From Methanocellales archaeon (GTDB lineage Archaea > Halobacteriota > UBA148), in NCBI GenBank assembly GCA_028715985.1, contig JAQUQR010000003.1:1-64000 (forward strand): 64,000 bases of DNA. The letters run 5' to 3'. This document shows, piece after piece, positions 25,957 to 34,385 of this stretch. The notes below the pieces were generated by a model, which was not told the DNA's origin, did no database searches, and saw only the letters and a list, made by a program, of their open reading frames with translations. The position numbers and the translations under genes were made by a program. The first letter of the stretch is position 1. Each line of letters starts with the position of its first letter.

Positions 25957-27066
25957 ATGGTCCGAATAAAGGATTTTGAATTTAGTTTAGTGGAATTGGC
26001 GGGGGCACTCGGAGATTTCGGTCCACTGAACCCATTTATCATAGGCTACATTGCAGTTTTAGGGTTAGATCCTTCCGGGATTCTCATTGCGATGGGTGTG
26101 ACAAATCTAATTGTCGGTCTAATTTACAAATTACCGTTACCCGTAGAACCTCAGAAGGCAGTCGGTGTAGTGGCTTTAAACGAACACTGGAGCCCTTCCT
26201 TGGTATACGGAACAGGCATAGGGATGGGTCTAATTTGGTTATTTTTAGCCTTCTCAAAATCGATCGGGAAAATTGCAAAAGTGATCCCTCTCTGTGTCAT
26301 CGTGGGTGTGCAGTTTGGCCTCGCTTTAACCTTGCTGAAGGAATCACTTGAACTTATTTGGACCAATATTTTTCTAGCTGCTATGGCACTCATTCTCGTT
26401 ATGTTACTGATTAAAAATAAAAAACTCCCTGCAGGACTTGCTATTTTTTTATTAGGTCTGGCTGTTGTCTTTATCTCCACCCCAGATATCACGTTGGAAT
26501 TTGGATTATATCTACCCAAAATTTATGTGCCTTCTCTTTACGATATGGGGAGAGGTCTTCTGACCGTGGGTATAGCACAGGTGGTTTTAACCCTGTCAAA
26601 TGCGGTCTTAGCTACCAGCCTCGCGGTCAATAACAAATTCCCGGGTAACAGGATTGGAGAGGAGAATTTAGCCAAGAATATAGGATGGATGAACACGATA
26701 TTCCCCTTTTTTGGGGGCATCCCAATGTGTCATGGCGCAGGTGGATTCGCCGCCCAATACTTTTTTGGTGCTCGAACAGGTGGGGCTATGCTGATGGAAG
26801 GCATCTTAGAAATTATTTTAGCCTTTTTCCTGGCAGAATCAGTTTCAACGATCTTTGGTGCCTTCCCCTTATCAATAATCGGCGTGATGCTCTTTTTCGC
26901 CGCGCTGGAACTGGGGAAATTTATGCGGACGCTTGGTAAGACATATGACATGATCATAGCCGTAACGGTTGGTGTAATTTCCCTCTTAACAAACCTTGGA
27001 ATCGGCTTTTTTGCCGGGTTGGCGCTCTGCGTGGTAAGTACAAAATATCTCAAAAAGAGTTTTTAA
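25957..27066 (+). CDS. MOT1-type molybdate/sulfate permease
   Basis: A polytopic membrane protein (about 10-11 helices) of the MOT1 family of molybdate transporters related to SulP. Family signatures are ELAGALGDFGPLNPFIIGY near the start, PLPVEPQKAVG (about 66-76) and GGIPMCHGAGGFAAQYFFGARTGG (about 246-269, cut here for length at PMCHGAGGFAAQYFFG). It lacks the STAS domain of sulfate SulP proteins. It uses no ATP, so it probably covers uptake at a different affinity range from the ABC systems. A TATA-like GTATATAAAAA lies about 60 bp upstream. Confidence 0.85.
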   Translation: MVRIKDFEFSLVELAGALGDFGPLNPFIIGYIAVLGLDPSGILIAMGVTNLIVGLIYKLPLPVEPQKAVGVVALNEHWSPSLVYGTGIGMGLIWLFLAFSKSIGKIAKVIPLCVIVGVQFGLALTLLKESLELIWTNIFLAAMALILVMLLIKNKKLPAGLAIFLLGLAVVFISTPDITLEFGLYLPKIYVPSLYDMGRGLLTVGIAQVVLTLSNAVLATSLAVNNKFPGNRIGEENLAKNIGWMNTIFPFFGGIPMCHGAGGFAAQYFFGARTGGAMLMEGILEIILAFFLAESVSTIFGAFPLSIIGVMLFFAALELGKFMRTLGKTYDMIIAVTVGVISLLTNLGIGFFAGLALCVVSTKYLKKSF

Positions 27067-27102
27067 AATCCCGTATGCGATTGCGCCTTAAGGCATTAAT
27101 TA

Positions 27103-28164
27103 TTACTGATTTTTTACCACATGCACCGAGGTTGCCTTAAAGCTTGCATAGACCTGGTCATCTACCGCGAGTTTGAGCTCTTCTGCTGCCTGTTTTGTAA
27201 TCAGTGCTACGAGCGTATTCTCGAGTTTTACCCGAACCAACGGTCCAACTGGTGTGATCTTCAAAATCGTCGAAGGCAACACATTCCGCAGACTGCTTTT
27301 TCCGAGCTCCTTTGAGAGAATGATACTTTCCGCTCTGAGGCAGAACAGAACAGCTTCTCCGGCAGGGAAGGGAGATACGCAGGTTACTTTAAATCCCCCG
27401 ATATCGACAACCGTTACCCCGCCCTCATTCGACTCCACGACGCTCGGTACGATGTTCTCCACACCGACGAATCTCGCAATCTCTCCATTTTTAGGCGAAT
27501 AAAATATCTCATGTGGCTGCCCAACTTGACTAATCTCCCCTTTCATCATCACCGCGATTCGATCTGCGAGGCGTTGACCCTGCAGTCTGTCGTGCGTAGA
27601 TATAATGATCGTGGTCTTATATTCTCGATTGATATGTGCGATCAATTCTTCTATCTTTTCCGTGGCGATGGGGTCGAGATTCGCAGTTGGCTCATCCAGC
27701 AACAACACTTCAGGCTCTGTTACGATTGCCCTTGCCAGTGCCACTCGCTGGGCCTCGCCCCCTGACAGCGTCGGCGCAATCCTCTTTGCGTAGTCCAATA
27801 GTCCAACTGTATCCAAGGCGTGTTTAACCTTTTTATCGATGCTATATCGCCCAATGCCTCGGAACTTCAACCCATACGTGACGTTGTCATATACACTAGT
27901 TTTGAAGAGGGCAGGTTTTTGGAACAGCATCGACATCTTTCTGCGTATTTCTCTTCTTCTTTTTGAAGATGCATTGGCGCCGTTAAAAAATATCTCCCCT
28001 GATGTAGGCATATCCAGAAGGTCAATAAGACGTAAAAGCGTCGTCTTACCAGAACCGGTGGGTCCAATGATGGTAAATATCTCGCCTTTTTCTATCGTTA
28101 GGTTAATATCCTTTAAAATTTCTTTTTCACCGTATCTCTTGGATAACCGCTTTACTTCTATCAT
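27103..28164 (-). CDS. tupC: tungstate ABC transporter ATPase TupC
   Basis: Walker A GPTGSGKTTLLR, signature LSGGEAQRVALARA and Walker B VLLLDEPTANLDP are intact, and the C-terminal TOBE segment ends SFKATSVHVVK. The N-terminal ATPase part differs from the two WtpC-like ATPases upstream (for example LFQKPALFKTSVYDNV in place of YQDYTLFP). It is separated by 7 bp from the TupB-type permease gene, which gives its specificity assignment. Confidence 0.9.
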   Translation of the reverse strand: MIEVKRLSKRYGEKEILKDINLTIEKGEIFTIIGPTGSGKTTLLRLIDLLDMPTSGEIFFNGANASSKRRREIRRKMSMLFQKPALFKTSVYDNVTYGLKFRGIGRYSIDKKVKHALDTVGLLDYAKRIAPTLSGGEAQRVALARAIVTEPEVLLLDEPTANLDPIATEKIEELIAHINREYKTTIIISTHDRLQGQRLADRIAVMMKGEISQVGQPHEIFYSPKNGEIARFVGVENIVPSVVESNEGGVTVVDIGGFKVTCVSPFPAGEAVLFCLRAESIILSKELGKSSLRNVLPSTILKITPVGPLVRVKLENTLVALITKQAAEELKLAVDDQVYASFKATSVHVVKNQ

Positions 28165-28171
28165 GATCGAT

Positions 28172-28858
28172 CTACCTCTGTTGAACCCGGTTCAGAATTA
28201 TATTTATAACGAACGCTAAGGACATGAGAATAATGCCAAGGGCCAGTGAGAACTCGATATTACCCATCGAGGTTTCGAGTGCGATCGCGGTCGTCAGCAC
28301 CCTTGTGTAGCCCCTTATATTTCCACCAATCATCATTGCAGCACCCACCTCGGATATTGCACGGCTATATCCTGTGATAACGGCAGCTAAAATTGCATAA
28401 CGTGCCTCTTTTATGGTTGCTCGGATGGCCTGAAATTCTGTTGCGCCCAGAGAAACGATCGTATCTCTGATCGTTTTGTCAACTCCACTCAGGGCGGAGA
28501 TGGTTAATCCAGTCATGATGGGGGCTATTAATATGACCTGTCCGATAACCATACCTGTAGGTGTAAAGAAGAATCCAAGAAATCCAAGAGGGCCTGCTCG
28601 TGAAAGTAATAAGAAGACCAGAAGCCCAATGACTACTGTTGGAAGTGCAAAAAGCGTTTGGATGATATTTATTAACCATCGCTTTCCCCGAAATTCATGA
28701 AAATGGATAAAACTCCCGGTTGGGATGAATATTAGAGATGTTATGATCATAGAAGCTATTGAAATACGTAACGTTAGGAGCGTTATATCCATAACCTCTG
28801 GATCAAGTGTGACAATGAGTTCGATTGCTTTTATTAAGCCGTTTATAATCTCGTTCAT
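28172..28858 (-). CDS. tupB: tungstate ABC transporter permease TupB
   Basis: A 228-residue permease with five to six helices. LPTVVIGLLVFLLLSRAGPLG and VSLGATEFQAIRATIKEARY (ATPase-contact loop) are typical of TupB, which is shorter than ModB/WtpB. AISEVGAAMMIGGNIRGYTRV follows. It lies 192 bp downstream of the WtpA-TupA binding protein gene and directly before tupC. Confidence 0.9.
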   Translation of the reverse strand: MNEIINGLIKAIELIVTLDPEVMDITLLTLRISIASMIITSLIFIPTGSFIHFHEFRGKRWLINIIQTLFALPTVVIGLLVFLLLSRAGPLGFLGFFFTPTGMVIGQVILIAPIMTGLTISALSGVDKTIRDTIVSLGATEFQAIRATIKEARYAILAAVITGYSRAISEVGAAMMIGGNIRGYTRVLTTAIALETSMGNIEFSLALGIILMSLAFVINIILNRVQQR

Positions 28859-29050
28859 GTCAAAACCTCAATGAAAAATTGTAATCTTTGATTATTGCAC
28901 CCTCGGATATACTATATATTCTGTTATAAACCCTATGCACATTAAGGCTGCACTGCAAAACAAAAGGCAGATTTTTAAGGTTCCACTATTTTTTTGGAAA
29001 AAAATTAGAAATGGGGGAAGAAACACCTCCCCCTTGGTTCTGCTTTTTTC

Positions 29051-31231
29051 TTATGGGTTATTTTTCCTTCCCGATATCAGATATGCTACCGCTAGGAGTC
29101 CAACGATTGCGAAGGCTGCTTCAAATCCGGGTATACTTGGTGCAGGCGTTGGAGCTGGTGCTGGGGTTAGTATTGGTCTGACTGTTGGCATTGGTGTGGG
29201 TTTCGGTGTAGGTGCTGGAGTTGGCGCTGGCGTTGGAGCAGGAGTGGGTGCTGGTGTTGGTTTGGGTGTAGGTGTAGGCGTTGGAGCAGGAGTTGGTGCT
29301 GGCGTTGGTGCAGGCGTTGTTACAGGATACGTTGCTGGCATCGCACACTCCTCCCATGTTGGGCAGCCGAATAATTCTTTACACGCCCCACCCGAAAGCG
29401 GATAGAAGAGCGGGCTTCCATACGTATCAACACCGTACTCGGCAATGATCTTCTGAGCCTCTTCAGATATCAAGAAGTTAACGAAATTGTTAGCCATGGT
29501 GATGTTGGTATAGGGGTGGGTTTCTGGATTTATTGCGATCACACCATAGACGTTGAGTAGGATATCCCCCTTATCAACAATCGGCACGAGATCTATATCA
29601 CCCTTAAATGCGAGGAATGTGCCAATATCTGACAGTGTGTACGCAGACTTTTCATTTGCCATGATCAGCGTGGGTCCCATGCCACTTCCAGCTTCAACAT
29701 ACCAATTTCCGGATTTTCTGATCTCTTCATAGTCAAAACCAGCATTTGCCCACACAGCCTTCTCCTTGGCGTGTGTGCCAGAGTTATCGCCTCGTGAAAC
29801 GAACTGGATTTGTGGGTTGGCTTTCCCCTTTTCCATTATCGTTTTGAACGCATCCTCAGGCTTCATCCCCTTGACTCCTGCCGGATCGCTTTCAGGACCC
29901 ACGATGACGAAATAGTTGTAGGCGAAGCATCTTCGGTTTATCCCGTGTCCTTCTGCCACGAACTGATCTTCTCTTGCTCTGTCATGTATGGTTAATACAT
30001 CCACATCTCCCCGTTGTCCGAATTCTAGTGCCTTTCCGGTTCCAGCATAAACCATGCGTAGGTCTGCATTGTATTTCTCGTCAAAGACAGGCTTCAATGC
30101 ATCGAGCAGCCCGGTATCGTAGAGACTCGTAGTCGTTGCCAGCATCAAAGTTTGCTTTGGTCCAGTGGATATTGGTACAGGCATTGGCGTTGGTGCTGCA
30201 GATACCTCAGCTAAATAGGGTTTCAGATCCTCTGGTATACTCCCATTCCCAACAGCAGGCACAATGGCAGGTTGTCCCATATCTGAAAAGATCTTCTGTC
30301 CAGGCTTGCTGATGATAAATTTCACGAATTCCAGACCAAGATCTGCGTTATCTGCATTCTTCGGCACGGTGATGCCGTATACCACCGGCGATCCTATATT
30401 TATATTCCCATCCGATGTTTGCAATTTGACCTTTTTGTAACCATCGGCATGATCCACACTGCTTAGATCTATCTGCACAGGCAAATCGACGAAGGAGAGA
30501 CCGTGCTGCACGGCTACGCTCCGGTACTCAAATGCATAGTCAAGCCCCCCCTCCTCCACAAAGGCCACGAGCTCTACCGATTTAGGTCGTATGTCCACCT
30601 TACTGGTGTCTGGTTTCATGTCTTCCGGCGTCTTTATAAGGTATGTTCCATCCGCCTCCTCACTGATCGTAATTGCAGTTTTGTTAAGGATTAAATCATC
30701 GAATATCTGGCCATCACCGTAGTGCAACTCCGCTAGTTGAAAGACCATTACTGTACGATACCCGCAAGGGTCGAGGTTCGGATTCGAGAAGCCGAATACC
30801 ACTCCATCTCGACGCAGGATCTCGTACCAGTTTTCTGGAGTTATTTCTTTTGCATAACTGCTCTTTTCAGGATTGTACGCAAGCACAAGGTCATTAGTCG
30901 CGAATCTAACGTCCCAATCGGCAAAATCTGGGTACATCATGCTTGGTATGAGTGAGTAATCTGCGGATGCGAGCACTTCTGCTATCTTCCCAACCTCAGT
31001 TATCTGTCTTATGGCCTCAACACTGCCATGTGACTGGCGTTGCACATCCACTCCTGGGTGCAATGCTTCAAATTGTATAGCCGCCTCTTCCAAAGGCACT
31101 GCTAAGCTCCCTGCATGGAAGACCCTTATTATTTGGGTTCCCTGTGCTCTTGCTGGTATGCAAGGCACTACCAATGTACCCAGAAGTAGTGCGATAACCA
31201 CCCCTAATATCCTTAATTTTCTTTTTTCCAT
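29051..31231 (-). CDS. two-headed Mo/W-binding protein, WtpA + TupA domains, PGF-CTERM anchor
   Basis: Same plan as the protein at 20044, but the second head is TupA-like. Residues 1-339 are identical to the other protein at DNA level (signal peptide plus WtpA domain). Residues about 355-615 carry [31 protein letters not shown] and [12 protein letters not shown], the oxyanion-binding segments of TupA. A Thr-Pro-Ala repeat linker (about 630-690) leads to [20 protein letters not shown] and the same basic tail, a PGF-CTERM signal. The start is ATG 31231, six bases after ATG 31237. It is followed by tupB and tupC. The TupA head should feed TupBC; the partner of the WtpA head is unclear. Confidence 0.88.
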   Translation of the reverse strand: MEKRKLRILGVVIALLLGTLVVPCIPARAQGTQIIRVFHAGSLAVPLEEAAIQFEALHPGVDVQRQSHGSVEAIRQITEVGKIAEVLASADYSLIPSMMYPDFADWDVRFATNDLVLAYNPEKSSYAKEITPENWYEILRRDGVVFGFSNPNLDPCGYRTVMVFQLAELHYGDGQIFDDLILNKTAITISEEADGTYLIKTPEDMKPDTSKVDIRPKSVELVAFVEEGGLDYAFEYRSVAVQHGLSFVDLPVQIDLSSVDHADGYKKVKLQTSDGNINIGSPVVYGITVPKNADNADLGLEFVKFIISKPGQKIFSDMGQPAIVPAVGNGSIPEDLKPYLAEVSAAPTPMPVPISTGPKQTLMLATTTSLYDTGLLDALKPVFDEKYNADLRMVYAGTGKALEFGQRGDVDVLTIHDRAREDQFVAEGHGINRRCFAYNYFVIVGPESDPAGVKGMKPEDAFKTIMEKGKANPQIQFVSRGDNSGTHAKEKAVWANAGFDYEEIRKSGNWYVEAGSGMGPTLIMANEKSAYTLSDIGTFLAFKGDIDLVPIVDKGDILLNVYGVIAINPETHPYTNITMANNFVNFLISEEAQKIIAEYGVDTYGSPLFYPLSGGACKELFGCPTWEECAMPATYPVTTPAPTPAPTPAPTPTPTPKPTPAPTPAPTPAPTPAPTPKPTPMPTVRPILTPAPAPTPAPSIPGFEAAFAIVGLLAVAYLISGRKNNP

Positions 31232-31262
31232 TTTCATCCCTTCGATATGAAAGTTTTTACTA
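30215..31262 (-). repeat. 1048-bp perfect duplication, copy B
   Basis: Identical to 21082-22129. The identity begins where the WtpA domain ends and runs through the start codon into the leader. Promoters above the two copies are unrelated, so the genes keep separate regulation despite identical 5' coding halves. Confidence 0.97.
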
Positions 31263-31269
31263 CTCTTAT

Positions 31270-31295
31270 TAACGTTTTATCACTCGATATAAAAC
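31270..31295 (-). promoter_or_regulatory. promoter with candidate Mo/W operator, WtpA-TupA gene
   Basis: On the minus strand GTTTTATATC (31286-31295) is a TATA box, followed by TATCGAGTGATAAAACGTTA (31270-31289). This matches 17 of 20 bases of the element at 24243-24262. The site is also an inverted repeat, GTTTTAT (31274-31280) and ATAAAAC (31289-31295), overlapping the TATA box. A protein bound here would block TBP, so repression by metal-loaded ModE or an equivalent is plausible. Confidence 0.55.
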
Positions 31296-31610
31296 AGTTT
31301 CGGTTTGGGTGGCGGTTGGAGAAGTACGCTTTAAATTCTAGCTGATGATTGCAACTTCGGCATATAAAAGCCATCGGAATTACGATAAAGGTCCCAAGAC
31401 ATTTTAGAGCGTAGGATTTGTAGAGCGCCCCACAGAAAAAAGAAATGGAGGAACAATAGCGGCATTAGGAGCGCTCTGAATTAACCTACTTTCTACAAAT
31501 TTTATAATCTTTAAACGTACTTCATTTCTAACATCGATATGTTATAATTAACATAATGGTATAAAAAGCTATCGGTCTAAAAAAGTTTTGATTTATTTAT
31601 ATTATATCCA
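31296..31610. other. intergenic region, no gene seen
   Basis: This 315-bp stretch holds no convincing ORF. It contains a distant inverted repeat (31422-31428 with 31471-31477, arms AGAGCGC/GCGCTCT) and a TATGTTA-TAAT-TAACATA palindrome at 31538-31555. Either could be a regulatory site, but both arms are short enough to occur by chance. Confidence 0.35.
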
Positions 31611-32303
31611 TCACCTTCTCAGGATTATCTTGAACTCTCTCGCGCCCTCTGTGCCCTTCAAAGACGAAATCATGCCATTGATTATATTCGCAATCATATC
31701 TCTGGTAAAACCACCTAAAGGAATGCTTTTTCCATCTGCCTCTAAGAAGACCGGTAGCTGTGAAAATGAGCGGCAATCCTCCAATACTCTCTCTTGGGCA
31801 TATATGAGCTCTGCCATTTTCCTGCAATCAAAGCCACATTTCTTGCAATCAATACCTGGTAACTGCCTTAGGATTCTTTCTATATCCAGCTCTCGTTTGA
31901 TGTATTGCAGGATTTCTTCCAGATTATCCTCATATCTAAAAATGGTGTTGGGCCTCTCCTCGATTTGTCCCAAAGCAATTTTTGGTATGCTCTCGTTTTT
32001 ATAACCCTCGACCAAAATCAAATCTGGTTTTGAAATCGTCTGGATCATTTGGAGGATTAAGTTGAGTTGCATCCCCTCGTTTATCATAAACACAGTCTCA
32101 CCGGGAGAACTAGCTACCACAGTGTTTACGCCCGCATTTCTGTATCTCCACGTATCCTTTTTTTCAGTGTCAATCGAAAAACCCTCATGCGGGATGTGCT
32201 TTATCGTAGCAATATCATATCCATCCGCAACCAGTATCTTTAAAAGCTTTTCTATGAAGGTGGTTTTTCCTGATTTTGAATAGCCATAAACGCCAAGTAT
32301 CAT
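31611..32303 (-). CDS. mobB: molybdopterin-guanine dinucleotide biosynthesis protein MobB with Cys-rich insert
   Basis: A P-loop protein that helps MobA make the dinucleotide cofactor. The N-terminus has Walker A GYSKSGKTTFIEK and the MobB core (TIKHIPHEGFSIDTEKKDTWR, then DLILVEGYKNESIPKI, each under the family pattern). After residue 150 a further domain carries CKKCGFDCRKMAELI and a later Cys, a possible iron-sulfur or zinc site found in archaeal MobB proteins but not in E. coli MobB. It is the distal gene of the run of cofactor genes from moaA; moeA ends 14 bp upstream. Confidence 0.88.
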   Translation of the reverse strand: MILGVYGYSKSGKTTFIEKLLKILVADGYDIATIKHIPHEGFSIDTEKKDTWRYRNAGVNTVVASSPGETVFMINEGMQLNLILQMIQTISKPDLILVEGYKNESIPKIALGQIEERPNTIFRYEDNLEEILQYIKRELDIERILRQLPGIDCKKCGFDCRKMAELIYAQERVLEDCRSFSQLPVFLEADGKSIPLGGFTRDMIANIINGMISSLKGTEGAREFKIILRR

Positions 32304-32317
32304 TCGATCACCTTACC

Positions 32318-33526
32318 TTACATCAACAATATGACTTCGACCTCATCACCAGCCTCGATGAGATCCACATCAGCTGGTATGTCCACGTAGCCATCTGCAT
32401 CTGCCATGCTCGTTATAGCTCCGGATTCCTTGAATACTGGGTGGGCAACTTGTCCCTCCAACCTCACCGTTAGGAACTGGCTCCTTCCAAGCGAGGAGAC
32501 CACACGCCTCGATATTCTCGCTTTGACGATTGTAAACCTCTTTGGGGGTAATCTCGCAATTTTTCTAACGGCTGGAAGCAAGAAGCGGTATCCATTACTC
32601 AAACAAGATGTGGGATATCCGGGTATCCCGAAAACGAGCTTTTTGTCAACGATACCACATAAAGTGGGTTTACCTGGTTTTATCTGGACGCCATGGAACA
32701 AAATAGTGCCAACCTCTTCAATCACATTGTGGAGAATATCCCTTTCACCTACGGAGCTACCCCCTGAGAAGGAAATCAAATCGTATTCCAATGAGTTTTT
32801 CACCGCAGCTCGAATGCTCTCGTTTGTATCTGGAACTATCTCAAACTTAATAGGTGCTCCACCGTTCTCTTCTACGATGGATGAGAGAGTGTATGAATTT
32901 ATGTCATAGACTTGACCCTCTTTTAGCTCGCTACCAAGGTCTGCGATCTCATCGCCGGTTGGGATAATCGCCACCCTTGGCTTTTCATAAACATTTATTT
33001 TTTGAATTCCAAGTGCTGCCAAAGCACCGATCTTGCTCGGATTTAGCACTTCCCCCGGCTTTAGTACGATGCTACCCGCCGCTATGTCCTCACCCATGGG
33101 AGAAACGTTCTCTTTGGGGTATACGGGCTTAAACATCTTCACCTCCGCTCCAATTTGATCAGTGCTCTCAACCATCATTACCGCATCTGACCCCGAGGGC
33201 ATTTTGCATCCTGTTGAAATTTGAATGCACTCCCCTCTGTGCACGATTTTATCGCTAACCTCTCCTGCATATATCTCATCAATTTTTCTCAAAATCTTAG
33301 GCTCAAAGTTATTGGCACCATATGTGTCCTCTGCCCTGAGAGCATATCCGTCCATGGCAGCTCTATCGAATGGGGGGACATCTATTTCTGCTATTACGTC
33401 CCCAGACAAAACCCTGCCAAGAGATTTTTTGATGGAGATTGACTCAGTCCGATCAATTGGCTTCAAGGCCTTTTCCATGATTTTCAATGCCTTTTCCAGC
33501 GGAATCAGCGATTTAAATGGCTTCAT
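32318..33526 (-). CDS. moeA: molybdopterin molybdenumtransferase MoeA
   Basis: Inserts molybdate (or tungstate) into adenylylated molybdopterin. Domains in order are the N-terminal beta domain (AEIDVPPFDRAAMDGYALRA), the SGCKMPSG region, the MogA-like domain (IPTGDEIADLGS, SFSGGSSVGERD) and a C-terminal domain with GIPGYPTSC. The start is ATG 33526, which overlaps the moaB stop as ATGA; the ORF continues to 33616 only as frame overlap. At 402 residues the length is normal. Some archaea have separate MoeA copies for Mo and W; only one is seen here. Confidence 0.93.
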   Translation of the reverse strand: MKPFKSLIPLEKALKIMEKALKPIDRTESISIKKSLGRVLSGDVIAEIDVPPFDRAAMDGYALRAEDTYGANNFEPKILRKIDEIYAGEVSDKIVHRGECIQISTGCKMPSGSDAVMMVESTDQIGAEVKMFKPVYPKENVSPMGEDIAAGSIVLKPGEVLNPSKIGALAALGIQKINVYEKPRVAIIPTGDEIADLGSELKEGQVYDINSYTLSSIVEENGGAPIKFEIVPDTNESIRAAVKNSLEYDLISFSGGSSVGERDILHNVIEEVGTILFHGVQIKPGKPTLCGIVDKKLVFGIPGYPTSCLSNGYRFLLPAVRKIARLPPKRFTIVKARISRRVVSSLGRSQFLTVRLEGQVAHPVFKESGAITSMADADGYVDIPADVDLIEAGDEVEVILLM

Positions 33527-34023
33527 TTGTTCGTCTCCCACACCATATGTCCGAGTTCCGGCAGGATCAACTTTTTCATGCCCAGCTCGACGGCATCTAC
33601 GGATCCGGGCATGCATATTACGATTTTATTTTTTATCGTTCCGGCTATAGCGCGGCTCATCATTGCTGCGCTTCCCATGTGCTCATAACTTAGGAACCGG
33701 AATATATCCCCAAAGCCGTCCAATTTTTTATCAAGCAGTTCCGATATGGCCTCTATGGTGACATCTTTTTTCGAGATGCCTGTGCCCCCATTGGTGATTA
33801 TGACCTGTACGTCGGAATCGATTAGATCTTGCACTGCTTTTTGAATTGCCTTTAGGTCATCTTTCATGACTTGGTACGCTACTATCTCATGACCGCTCTT
33901 TACCAGCAACTCTTTGATCAGCTTGCCTGAATCGTCGCTCTCCTCAGTTCTGGAATCGCTGAAAGTCAGAACTGCACATCTCACACTCCTCACATGACTT
34001 TTATGCTCCTCATGCGATCGCAT
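33523..34023 (-). CDS. moaB: molybdopterin adenylyltransferase MoaB/MogA
   Basis: Adenylylates molybdopterin before metal insertion by MoeA. The signature TNGGTGISKKDVTIEAIS is complete, and TFSDSRTEESDDSG marks the N-terminal substrate loop. At 166 residues the length fits. The gene is tightly packed: its ATG shares a base with the moaE stop and its stop overlaps the moeA start. Confidence 0.93.
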   Translation of the reverse strand: MRSHEEHKSHVRSVRCAVLTFSDSRTEESDDSGKLIKELLVKSGHEIVAYQVMKDDLKAIQKAVQDLIDSDVQVIITNGGTGISKKDVTIEAISELLDKKLDGFGDIFRFLSYEHMGSAAMMSRAIAGTIKNKIVICMPGSVDAVELGMKKLILPELGHMVWETNK

Positions 34024-34376
34024 CAGATATCCTCCTTCTCCAGGATCGATCTTTTGATCGTATCTACCACCTCTTTCAAAACAGGGAAGGTGTTCTCGCG
34101 GATATCGCCTGCCACCACGACCAACAGGACATCATCCCCGACGCCAAGCACTCCTTCATTTATGTGAACCTTGAGATCAACTATGCCTGGCTTTTTCTTC
34201 ATCTCATCTATAATTTTTTCCAGTGCTTTTCTGTCTGCTTTGACCCTTAACTTTGAGACCTCCTCTCCACCTCTTGAGAAGCCACGAACAATTCCATTGT
34301 GACATAGAATCATCCCTGCTCTGTCTATTTTTGGGTTGGATTTTACCTCTTCTATCAAATCGTGAATGGTCCTCAT
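34023..34376 (-). CDS. moaE: molybdopterin synthase catalytic subunit MoaE-like
   Basis: A 117-residue protein matching MoaE: GMILCHNGIVRGFSRGGEEV near the start, a middle KVHINEGVLGVGDDVLLVVV (cut at VHINEGVLGVGDDVLLV), and a C-terminal FPVLKEVVDTIKRSILEKED, with lysines where MoaE has its catalytic ones. It is shorter than bacterial MoaE (about 150), as usual in archaea. The sulfur carrier MoaD and the second enzyme MoaC are not in this window. Confidence 0.85.
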   Translation of the reverse strand: MRTIHDLIEEVKSNPKIDRAGMILCHNGIVRGFSRGGEEVSKLRVKADRKALEKIIDEMKKKPGIVDLKVHINEGVLGVGDDVLLVVVAGDIRENTFPVLKEVVDTIKRSILEKEDI

Positions 34377-34385
34377 ACTCTACTC

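Noticed and set aside
28935-29405. Plus-strand ORF of 156 codons rich in Gly-Val-Gly-Ala
   Set aside because: It is the complementary shadow of the Thr-Pro linker and anchor of the minus-strand binding protein and has no independent support.
31422-31477. Inverted repeat that might be a Moco-type riboswitch
   Set aside because: Arms are only 7 bp with a 42-base loop, and the known Moco riboswitch core is not recognisable; the motif is bacterial.
31538-31555. TATGTTA-TAAT-TAACATA palindrome, also seen with longer spacer at 38218-38238
   Set aside because: Seven-base arms in AT-rich DNA are expected by chance, and the second copy has no Mo/W gene next to it.
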